DNA from: DASYRM01 sp036004405
GTDB taxonomy: Bacteria; Acidobacteriota; Vicinamibacteria; Vicinamibacterales; UBA2999
DNA length: 64,000 nt
Direction of reading: 5' to 3'
NCBI GenBank assembly: GCA_036004405.1
Contig: DASYRM010000154.1
Span: 8,417-72,416, forward strand
The position numbers and the translations under genes are program-made. Under the pieces are notes generated by a model that made no database searches, was not told the origin of the DNA, and was given only the letters and a program-made list of their open reading frames with translations. Position 1 is the stretch's first letter. The number at the start of each line of letters is the position of its first letter. This document shows positions 1 through 6,690 of this stretch, piece by piece.

Positions 1-603
1 GCGCGTGTGGAGACGCCCGGCGGTATCCACCAGGATGGGGTCGCGGCCGCGGGCCTTCCCCGACTGGATGGCGTCGAAGACAACGGCCGCCGGATCCGAT
101 CCTTCCTTGGCGCGCACGATGTCCACGCCGGCGCGGCCGGCCCATACTTCGAGCTGCTCCACCGCCGCCGCCCGGAACGTATCGGCGGCGCACACGAGCG
201 GCTGCCGGCCCGACTGCTTCATGAGATTGGCGAGCTTGCCGATGGTCGTGGTCTTGCCGGTGCCGTTCACCCCGACGATCAACGTCACGTGCGGTGAATG
301 CCCGTTCGTGTCAGGAGGAGGCGGCACGGCATCGAAGATCTGCCGGATCTCCTGTTTGACGAGGTCGCGCAGGCTCTCACCCTGCCGCGAGCGGCTGCGC
401 ACCGAGGTGACGATACGCTCGGTGGCGGCCACACCGATGTCGGCGCCGATGAGGATCTCCTCGAGCGCCTCGATCGTGTCCACGTCGACCTGGCGCGTGC
501 GCTGTTCGGGCGCATCGGCGCGCTGCACCAGGTCGTCGAAGCGATCGAAAATCTGCTGCTTCGTGCGGGTCAGCCCCGCCTTCAGCTTGTCGAAAAACCC
601 CAT
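1..603 (-). CDS. ftsY: Signal recognition particle receptor FtsY (3' end outside window)
   Basis: SRP receptor GTPase that docks ribosome-SRP complexes at the inner membrane. 201 residues are visible, read from ATG at 603. A short helical N domain (about residues 1-95) precedes the G domain with the P-loop GVNGTGKTT at about 111-119, an ADTFRAAA motif typical of SRP GTPases and the G3 motif DTAGR just before the edge. There is no long acidic A domain, so this is the short FtsY form. It lies 6 bases behind gpsA and is the last visible gene of a minus-strand operon. Ffh has the same NG fold, but its start and the direct N-domain beginning fit FtsY better. The C-terminus is missing only because the window ends. 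Confidence 0.95.
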   Translation of the reverse strand, partial: MGFFDKLKAGLTRTKQQIFDRFDDLVQRADAPEQRTRQVDVDTIEALEEILIGADIGVAATERIVTSVRSRSRQGESLRDLVKQEIRQIFDAVPPPPDTNGHSPHVTLIVGVNGTGKTTTIGKLANLMKQSGRQPLVCAADTFRAAAVEQLEVWAGRAGVDIVRAKEGSDPAAVVFDAIQSGKARGRDPILVDTAGRLHTR

Positions 604-609
604 GTCCCT

Positions 610-1608
610 CTATCCCGCCTCGGCCCGCTGCGGCCGCACCATGAGCTCGCCGAGGGCGGTCCGCGGATCCTTGCGGCCGGCCAGCAGCTCGGCCACCTGC
701 GAGGCGATCGGCAGTTCGATGCCGTGGCGCGCGCCAAGGTCGAGCGCGGCGCGCGTGGTGCGCACGCCTTCGGCCACCATCCGAGTGCCGTCGACGATGT
801 CCTGGAGCGCCCGTCCGTGCGCCAGCTCGATGCCGACACGCCGGTTGCGGCTCGGTGCGCTGGTGCACGTCAGGACAAGATCCCCCAGGCCGCTGAGACC
901 CGACAGCGTCTCGCGCTGCGCACCCGCCGCACATGCCAGGCGTGAGATCTCGGCGAGCCCGCGCGTGATCAGCCCCGCCAGCGCGTTGTGGCCGAGCCCC
1001 AGCCCTTCGACCAGCCCCGCCGCGATGGCAATCACGTTCTTGAGGGCGCCGCCAATCTCCACGCCGGCCACGTCGCTCGTGCCATAGAGGCGGAAATACG
1101 GCGCCCGGAACTCGGCCTGCACCGCCTTCACGACCTGTGCGTCACGGGACGCCACCGCGACCGCCGTCGGCAGCTCTCGCGCCAGCTCCGACGCGAAGCT
1201 CGGTCCGGACAGAACGGCCACCGCGACATCGGGCCCCAGCTCCTGCTCGAGGATCTCCGACACGCGGAAGAGCGTGTGCTGCTCGAGCCCCTTCGTCGCG
1301 CTGACGACGATCGCGCCGCGTGGCACGAACGGGGTGGCCAGGCGGGCGATGTCGCGGGTGCCGTGCGAGGGCGCCGCCATGACCACGACTTCCGCCCGGT
1401 CGAGCGCCTCGGCAATGTCGTGTGTCGCCCGCATGCTGGACGGGAAGCGCACGTCGGGCAGGTAGACGGCGTTGATCTGCCGGAAGCGCATGTCGGCAAT
1501 CAGGCCGGCGTCGCGCCCCCACAGGCACGCGTCGTGCCCCACGCGCGCCAGGTGCACGGCCAGCGCCGTTCCCCAGCCCCCGGCTCCGAGTATCGCGACC
1601 TTGTGAAT
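610..1608 (-). CDS. gpsA: Glycerol-3-phosphate dehydrogenase [NAD(P)+], apparent ATT start
   Basis: Reduces dihydroxyacetone phosphate to sn-glycerol-3-phosphate for phospholipid synthesis in the cytoplasm; 332 residues, normal for the family. The N-terminal Rossmann motif (ILGAGGWGTALA), the LSGPSFA segment, the catalytic-lysine region GALKNVIAIAAG and GLSGLGDLVLTC are all present. The first ATG/GTG/TTG in frame is GTG at 1557, which would delete the nucleotide-binding glycine motif. Upstream of it the only plausible initiator before the in-frame TGA (1626-1624, the cinA stop) is ATT at 1608-1606. That codon is preceded by a perfect AGGAGG at 1620-1615 with 6 bases of spacing, and it yields the usual family N-terminus (x-H-K-V-A-I-L-G). 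Flanked by cinA and ftsY in the same operon. A single-base assembly error (ATG read as ATT) is the alternative. Confidence 0.93.
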   Translation of the reverse strand: MHKVAILGAGGWGTALAVHLARVGHDACLWGRDAGLIADMRFRQINAVYLPDVRFPSSMRATHDIAEALDRAEVVVMAAPSHGTRDIARLATPFVPRGAIVVSATKGLEQHTLFRVSEILEQELGPDVAVAVLSGPSFASELARELPTAVAVASRDAQVVKAVQAEFRAPYFRLYGTSDVAGVEIGGALKNVIAIAAGLVEGLGLGHNALAGLITRGLAEISRLACAAGAQRETLSGLSGLGDLVLTCTSAPSRNRRVGIELAHGRALQDIVDGTRMVAEGVRTTRAALDLGARHGIELPIASQVAELLAGRKDPRTALGELMVRPQRAEAG

Positions 1609-1620
1609 CGACCGCCTCCT
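1606..1620 (-). promoter_or_regulatory. Shine-Dalgarno and ATT initiation site of gpsA
   Basis: AGGAGG at 1620-1615, six bases, then ATT at 1608-1606. The site starts only 3 bases after the cinA stop codon. It decides the gpsA start because no canonical start codon exists between the upstream stop and the nucleotide-binding motif. Confidence 0.7.
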
Positions 1621-1623
1621 CTG

Positions 1624-2943
1624 TCAGTGTAGTCGGCTCGCGGGCGGAGATGGCGGGACCTTTAGGTGCCGGCGCACCATGTCCAGCGCCGCCTGCGAGG
1701 CCTGGAACTTGACCAGCTCGCGGTCTCCGAAAAACCGGAACGTCCGCGCCGATGTCCCGCCGGCCGACGCCAGCGCCACGGCGACGGTGCCCACCGGCTT
1801 GTCGGGCGTGCCGCCGCCGGGACCGGCGATGCCGGTGATGCCGACGCCGAGATCAGCGCCGGCGCGCGTCCGGATGCCTTCGGCCATGGCCCGCGCCACC
1901 GGCTCGCTCACCGCACCGTGGCCGGCGAGCAGCGTCTCCGGGACGCCCAGCAGCAACATCTTCGCGTCGTTCGCATACGCGACGATCGCCGCCCCCACAT
2001 AGCGCGAGCTGCCCGCGACGTCGGTCAACCGCGACGTGAGCAGACCACCCGTGCACGACTCCGCCGCCGCAATCCACAGCCCGCGCTCCGCCAGCGCCTC
2101 GCCCACCACTTCTTCGAGCCGGCGGCCGTCGGTGCTGAAGACGTCCTCGCCGATGACGCCCAGTGCCTGCGTCGTGGCTCGATCGAGGATGGCCTCGGCC
2201 CGCTCCCGCGACGCGTGGCGCACGGACAGGTGGAGCTCGATCTGCCCGAGCGAGGCAAGAATCGTGGCGGAGACGGGCGGCGACGCGGCGGCCCAGTCCT
2301 CGTAGAGCGGGTGCAGCGCCTGGTCCACGTGCGATTCGAACCGTCCGGCAATCCGGAGCATCCGCCGCACGATGGCCACACCCGACGCGCGCGTCCGCAA
2401 CCTCGATTCGGCGAGCGCCGTCATCATCGGCTTGAGCTCGCGGGGTGGGCCCGGCAGCAGCACGACGGTCTGCGCCCCGTGATCGATCCACAGGCCCGGT
2501 GCGCTGCCGTTCGGGTTGTCGATCACGTCTGCACCGGCCGGCACCATGGCCTGCCGGAGGTTGTTGAGCGGCATCGGCACGCTCAGCCCGCGCGAGGCAT
2601 ACCGGCGTTCGAGGTGCTCCACCAGCGCAGCGCTCTTCGCGAGCGGGCGCCCGAGCACGTCCGCCACGGCCTCACGCGTCAGGTCGTCGTCGGTCGGACC
2701 GAGGCCACCACACACGACCAGCAGGTCCATGCCCTCGAGCGCCGAGCGCAGCACATGGCCGAGCACGGTCCGGTCGTCGCCGGCGACGTGCTTCGACACC
2801 ACGTCGATGCCGACGGCGTTGAGCTGTTCGGTGATGAAGAGCGAGTTCGTGTCGAGCCGCGTGGTCTCCAGGAGCTCGCTGCCGACGGCGACGATCGACG
2901 CGCGCGCGAGCACCGGGAGCGCGGGCGTCGTCACGCCAGCCAC
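1624..2943 (-). CDS. cinA: CinA: competence/damage-inducible protein with NMN deamidase domain
   Basis: 439 residues, full length for two-domain CinA. The N-terminal half (about 14-180) is the MoaB/MogA-like molybdopterin-binding fold, which in CinA acts as an ADP-ribose/ADP pyrophosphatase (AIVAVGSELL, then GGLGPTDDDLTREA). The C-terminal half (about 280-430) is the PncC amidohydrolase with the active-serine motif AAAESCTGG. It recycles nicotinamide mononucleotide in pyridine-nucleotide salvage. The start ATG overlaps the end of pgpA by 13 bases, which implies translational coupling, and gpsA follows after 15 bases. The neighbours are phospholipid genes, so the operon mixes envelope and cofactor functions. 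Confidence 0.96.
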   Translation of the reverse strand: MAGVTTPALPVLARASIVAVGSELLETTRLDTNSLFITEQLNAVGIDVVSKHVAGDDRTVLGHVLRSALEGMDLLVVCGGLGPTDDDLTREAVADVLGRPLAKSAALVEHLERRYASRGLSVPMPLNNLRQAMVPAGADVIDNPNGSAPGLWIDHGAQTVVLLPGPPRELKPMMTALAESRLRTRASGVAIVRRMLRIAGRFESHVDQALHPLYEDWAAASPPVSATILASLGQIELHLSVRHASRERAEAILDRATTQALGVIGEDVFSTDGRRLEEVVGEALAERGLWIAAAESCTGGLLTSRLTDVAGSSRYVGAAIVAYANDAKMLLLGVPETLLAGHGAVSEPVARAMAEGIRTRAGADLGVGITGIAGPGGGTPDKPVGTVAVALASAGGTSARTFRFFGDRELVKFQASQAALDMVRRHLKVPPSPPASRLH

Positions 2944-3398
2944 CCGGCCGGCACGAGCCAGAGAAACCCCCGCATCAGGAGATGACCGTAGACGGCTGCC
3001 ATCGCGTCATCCGCCATGATGCCCAGCCCGCCGTGCAGCGACTCGAACTGGCGCGACGGCCACGGCTTCACGACGTCGAGGACGCGGAACACGAGAAAGC
3101 CTACGAGCGCGCCCAGCGGGGTGACCGGAAGCCAGAGGAGCGTGATCAGCATTCCGATCACCTCGTCGATCACCACCGGTCCCGGGTCGGTGCCCCCCAG
3201 CGCCTGCTCGGCGATCGACGCCGCCCACACGCCGGCCGCGAACAGCACGGCGATGAGCAGCGGCTGGGCCCACACCGCCTCGACGCCTCGAATCAGATAG
3301 AAGAGCGCGACGCCGGCCGCCGAGCCCACGGTGCCCGGCGCCACCGGGGCAAAGCCGATGTAGCCGCAGGTGGCGATGAAGAGCCCGAGTCGACGCAT
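2931..3398 (-). CDS. pgpA: Phosphatidylglycerophosphatase A
   Basis: Dephosphorylates phosphatidylglycerophosphate to phosphatidylglycerol at the inner membrane; about 155 residues. Family signatures are the GFAPVAPGTVGS segment near the N-terminus, PGPVVIDEVIGM in the middle, and the FRVLDVVKPWPS and GLGIMADDAMAAVY segments. Several hydrophobic stretches fit the known multi-pass topology. I place the start at ATG 3398 (Met-Arg-Arg-Leu-Gly). A TTG at 3449 would add 17 residues and overlap the preceding RDD gene by 20 bases; neither start has a clear Shine-Dalgarno. It works in the same lipid pathway as gpsA two genes downstream. Confidence 0.93.
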   Translation of the reverse strand: MRRLGLFIATCGYIGFAPVAPGTVGSAAGVALFYLIRGVEAVWAQPLLIAVLFAAGVWAASIAEQALGGTDPGPVVIDEVIGMLITLLWLPVTPLGALVGFLVFRVLDVVKPWPSRQFESLHGGLGIMADDAMAAVYGHLLMRGFLWLVPAGWLA

Positions 3399-3429
3399 CA
3401 GGTGAGGAACGGGATCCGCCGGAGAGTCG

Positions 3430-4500
3430 TCAGCGAGGCGAAAGCGCAACCACGCGGGTACCCGACGCCCGATCGTGCACGCCCCGCCGCAGCGGATCGG
3501 CGATCGCCGTCAGGAACGGCGCCCCGGCCGTGGCAATCGACGCCAGTTCGAGCACTGCTCGCCGCAGGGCGCGCCCGGGATCCAGTCCACCGCCGTCCTC
3601 CGACACCACCCGGATGTGCGTGGCCATCTTGCCGATGGTCTGACCGCCGGCAGTGGTGAACGCGCTCAGATAGGCCACCTTCACCGACAGCAGGAAGGCG
3701 GCAAGCGGCAGCCACGGCAGCACGCGCCAGTCGGCAAACGTGAGATCGGTCAGGCGCAGCGTGAAGTAGAGCACCACCAGATCGATGCCCAGCAGGATCC
3801 CGTGGTCGATGATCGCGGCCGTCGCGCGCCGGCCGAACGGGCTGGCGTCGTCGGCGGGATCGACCCTGAATGAGGGCCGGCGGAACGTGGCGATGGGCAC
3901 GTCGAACGGCGCCTCTGGCGCCTCCGGGGTCTCGACGTCGTGCGTCACGATGTCGTCGTCCTCGGCCGCCACCTCGCTGCCCGGCTCCTCGACGAACTGC
4001 AGCACCGCGTCCTCGTGCAGCGATCGCTCGACCGGCGGCATCGGCCGCAGCCGCGGCGTATCCGGCGTGCGCCGCACCGCCAGCGGCGTTCGCGGCGTGG
4101 CCGGCAGCCGGACGAGCGGCTCGTCGTCCACCCCGTCGGGCATGAAGAGCGGCAGCGCCGGGACGTCGCTCGACGGCGCGCCCGCTGCGGGCGTGAACGC
4201 AGCGGCGACTGCGGGCTCTTCGTCCAGGTCGGCGGGCCCCGCCAGCGTCATGGCCGGGCCCTGGAAGTCGGGCACGTCACGGAAGCGATCGATGTCGGGC
4301 GTCCACGTGTGGCCAGGCGACGGCGACAGATCGAGGGCCAGCCCCGCCACAGCCGGCTCCGCCTGTCGCAGCGGCAGCTCGGGCGGCGGCGCCGGTACCG
4401 AATCGTCTTCGGCCGCGCCCAGCAGTGAAAAGTCGTAGCCGCAGTTCTTGCAGCGGTCACCGGTTTCGAAGCCGATGTAGAGACACTTCGGACACTTCAT
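3430..4500 (-). CDS. Zinc-ribbon and RDD-domain membrane protein
   Basis: 356 residues with an unusual build. The N-terminal zinc ribbon has four cysteines in two CxxC pairs (C3, C6, C17, C20). About 190 residues of low-complexity, Pro/Ala/Glu/Asp-rich linker follow. The C-terminal RDD domain (about 222-350) holds two to three membrane helices and the typical GGQTIGKMATHIRVV motif. RDD proteins are poorly understood membrane proteins, some implicated in ion transport. The gene overlaps the upstream TPR gene by 4 bases (ATGA), so the two are probably made together. The zinc-ribbon-linker-RDD arrangement suggests a regulated envelope protein, but the function cannot be read from sequence. Confidence 0.85.
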   Translation of the reverse strand: MKCPKCLYIGFETGDRCKNCGYDFSLLGAAEDDSVPAPPPELPLRQAEPAVAGLALDLSPSPGHTWTPDIDRFRDVPDFQGPAMTLAGPADLDEEPAVAAAFTPAAGAPSSDVPALPLFMPDGVDDEPLVRLPATPRTPLAVRRTPDTPRLRPMPPVERSLHEDAVLQFVEEPGSEVAAEDDDIVTHDVETPEAPEAPFDVPIATFRRPSFRVDPADDASPFGRRATAAIIDHGILLGIDLVVLYFTLRLTDLTFADWRVLPWLPLAAFLLSVKVAYLSAFTTAGGQTIGKMATHIRVVSEDGGGLDPGRALRRAVLELASIATAGAPFLTAIADPLRRGVHDRASGTRVVALSPR

Positions 4501-5297
4501 CGGGTCGCCTCCGGTGTGGGATCGAGCGCCTGGATCTGCGCCAGCACATTCCGCTGAATCTCGGCCCGCAGCCCATCGGCCGCCGGACGCTGCGCGTCGG
4601 CCACGTCAACCGCCTCGAGGATGCGCAGCGCCTCAACGTGGCGCCCCTGTGCGTGCAGCGCGCGTGCCTCTGCCAGCGCCCGATCCGACGCACGCGCCAC
4701 CGGGAGCGGCTCGGCTGCGACGGGCGCGGCGGCCGGTACGGCAATCGGGAGCTCGGCCACGAACGTCGCGACGGGACGGGCCGCCACCAGAATCACGACG
4801 GCCGCGCCCGCCGACACGGCCGCGGTGGCCACCCAGTTCCAGACGCCTGACGCCGGGGTGTCGCGCCGCACGGCCGGGTGTCCCGGCACCGATGGCCCCG
4901 GCAACAGCTCGCTGCGATGCAGCCGCTCGAGAAACAGCTGCGCCGTATCGCTCTGACCGCCGCGGTCCACCGCCCGCGTCAGCAGTGCGCGTGCCTTCGT
5001 CAGCTCGCCGGCGTGGTAGGCGGTGACGCCTTCCTGGACGAGCGCCTCGAGCTCGCGCTGGCGCTCGGCGACAAGGCCGCGCGCTCGATCGATGTAGGCC
5101 TTGGCCCGGCTGTTGCGCCGGTCGAGGAACGCCACGCGGGTCCAGACGTCGATCGCCTGCTCGTAGCGCCCGGCAAAATACTGGTCGAGGCCGGCGAGGA
5201 GCAGCTGCTCGACCCGGCTTTCGCGATCAGCCCCTTCCGCGTCGTCCGCGGGGTCGCGCGGCGCGGCGTGGGGCACGTGGCGCGGTCGATCAGACAT
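4497..5297 (-). CDS. TPR-containing single-pass membrane protein, function unknown
   Basis: 266 residues. The N-terminal cytoplasmic part (about 25-115) contains TPR-like helical repeats (GLDQYFAGRYEQAIDVWTRV, GVTAYHAGELTKARALLTRA). One membrane helix follows around residues 150-170, and then a third TPR-like helix pair (AEARALHAQGRHVEALRIL). The start ATG 5297 is preferred over the TTG at 5363, because that TTG lies inside the -35 box of a good promoter on this strand (TTGACC, 17 bases, GATAAT), leaving a leader of about 30 bases. It heads the operon that continues through the RDD protein, pgpA, cinA, gpsA and ftsY. A scaffold or assembly role is possible; no catalytic motif is seen. Confidence 0.78.
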   Translation of the reverse strand: MSDRPRHVPHAAPRDPADDAEGADRESRVEQLLLAGLDQYFAGRYEQAIDVWTRVAFLDRRNSRAKAYIDRARGLVAERQRELEALVQEGVTAYHAGELTKARALLTRAVDRGGQSDTAQLFLERLHRSELLPGPSVPGHPAVRRDTPASGVWNWVATAAVSAGAAVVILVAARPVATFVAELPIAVPAAAPVAAEPLPVARASDRALAEARALHAQGRHVEALRILEAVDVADAQRPAADGLRAEIQRNVLAQIQALDPTPEATR

Positions 5298-5334
5298 CAA
5301 AAGGGCGGCGGCGATCGGGGGAATCGCCGCTGCG

Positions 5335-5363
5335 ATTATCCGGCAACCGCCCGGATCGGTCAA
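5335..5363 (-). promoter_or_regulatory. Sigma70-type promoter of the TPR-RDD-pgpA-cinA-gpsA-ftsY operon
   Basis: Read on the minus strand: TTGACC at 5363-5358, a 17-base spacer, then GATAAT at 5340-5335. Transcription would begin near 5328, giving a short leader before ATG 5297. This is one of the two best -35/-10 pairs in the window. Confidence 0.65.
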
Positions 5364-5381
5364 CGAATTGCGAAGAAGATC

Positions 5382-5474
5382 GCGAACCGGCGTTAAGCCG
5401 GTTTGCCAGATACTGCCCGGCGACCTGCGCTAGTTGCAGGTCGCCGCGAACCGGCGTTAAGCCGGTTTGCCAGA
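5382..5474 (+). repeat. Composite two-hairpin dispersed element (copies A and B)
   Basis: Two identical 29-base copies (5382-5410 and 5446-5474) each contain the perfect hairpin AACCGGC-GTTAA-GCCGGTT and end in TTTGCCAGA. Between them lies a second hairpin with 10-base perfect arms, GGCGACCTGC (5419-5428) and GCAGGTCGCC (5436-5445). The same 29 bases recur at 30934-30962 and, inverted, at 47632-47660. This copy fills the spacer between the divergent TPR operon and the aminotransferase operon. Confidence 0.9.
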
Positions 5475-5499
5475 CCTGTGGTACAAGCAAACGGGTTCG

Positions 5500-6690
5500 A
5501 TGTCGATTCTCGATCACACCCTGGCGCCTCGCGTGGCGCTCCTCAAACCCACCGCGGTCAACACCATCCTGGCCGACGTGCGCCGCGTGCAGGCGTCCGG
5601 CGCCTCGGTCGTCTCGCTGATGCGAGGCGAGCCGGATTTCCACACGCCGGATCACATCGGCGAGGCGGTCATCGCGGCGGTCAAAGCCGGCCGCACCTCC
5701 TACCCCGACAACCGCGGCGAGATCGGGTTCCGGGAAGCGATTGCCGCCAAGCTGGCGCGCGACAACGGCGTGTCGTACGACCCGGGCACCGAGATCCTGG
5801 CCACCACCGGCGCCACCCTCGGCCTGGCCTGCGCGCTGACGGCCGTCGTGGGCGACGGCGACGAAGTGCTGCTCCCGGACCCGATCTACGACGCCTACCA
5901 CTCGCCCATCGCCCTCGCGGGCGGGCGGGCGCGAGCCGTCCGCGCCTCCATCGTGCGGGACCGCTTCGAGCTCTCCGTTGATGCGCTCGAGGCTGCGGTC
6001 ACCCCGGCCACCCGCGTCCTGCTCCTGAATACGCCCTGGAATCCCGTCGGCACGGTCTTCCGGCGCGACGAGCTGGAGGCGCTCGCCGCCTTCGTCGTGC
6101 GCCGCAACCTGCTGCTCATCAGCGACGAGATCTACGAGACGATCGTGTTCGACGGGCGCAAGCACGTCTGCCCGGCCAGCCTCTCCCCCGACCTGCGCGC
6201 CCGCACCATCGTCGTCAACAGCCTCTCGAAGACCTATGCCATGCCGGGCTGGCGGGTGGGCTACTGCGCTGCGCCGGCGACCATCATCCAGGCGATGTTC
6301 CTCGTCCTGCAGCAGTGGAGCCGCGGGCCTGCCACCTTCATTCAGGACGCGGCGGCGGTGGCGCTGACCGGGACGCAGGAGCCGACGCTGGCGATGCAGC
6401 GGGAATACGCCGCCCGCCGGGCGCAGGTGCTCGAGTCTCTTGGCGGCATTCCCAACGTGCGCGTGCTGTCGCCCGAGGGCGGCTTCTTCGCCATGGTGGA
6501 CGTGCGCGACACGGGGCGGACGTCGAACGACGTGCGATTGCACCTGCTCGAGCGACACGGGGTGGTGGTCGCGCACGGGTCCGCGTACGGACCTGGCGGC
6601 GAAGGCACTCTCCGGGTGTCGTTCGCAAGCGGCGGCGACAACCTGGCGCGCGGGCTCGAGCGGCTGCGCGCAGGGCTGTCCAGCCTGTGA
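5500..6690 (+). CDS. PLP-dependent aminotransferase, class I/II (AspB-like)
   Basis: 396 residues from ATG 5500, a fold-type I aminotransferase transferring an amino group between an amino acid and a 2-oxo acid in the cytoplasm. Visible family features are the TGATLGLACAL phosphate-cup region, NTPWNPVGTVF (the Asn-Pro motif), SDEIYE with the PLP-pyridine aspartate, and SLSKTYAMPGWRVGY with the PLP-binding lysine K244. An in-frame GTG/ATG 11 codons upstream (5467) falls inside the dispersed repeat, so I reject it. The stop overlaps the GTG of the next gene (GTGA), which links this enzyme to the oxidation of 2-hydroxy acids. The exact amino-acid substrate cannot be told; aspartate, alanine or a less common amino acid are all possible. 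Confidence 0.93.
   Translation: MSILDHTLAPRVALLKPTAVNTILADVRRVQASGASVVSLMRGEPDFHTPDHIGEAVIAAVKAGRTSYPDNRGEIGFREAIAAKLARDNGVSYDPGTEILATTGATLGLACALTAVVGDGDEVLLPDPIYDAYHSPIALAGGRARAVRASIVRDRFELSVDALEAAVTPATRVLLLNTPWNPVGTVFRRDELEALAAFVVRRNLLLISDEIYETIVFDGRKHVCPASLSPDLRARTIVVNSLSKTYAMPGWRVGYCAAPATIIQAMFLVLQQWSRGPATFIQDAAAVALTGTQEPTLAMQREYAARRAQVLESLGGIPNVRVLSPEGGFFAMVDVRDTGRTSNDVRLHLLERHGVVVAHGSAYGPGGEGTLRVSFASGGDNLARGLERLRAGLSSL

Noticed and set aside
6315..6686. N-terminal extension of the FAD/Fe-S dehydrogenase frame
   Set aside because: It overlaps the aminotransferase gene in another frame, and the conserved domain begins after the GTGA overlap at 6687.
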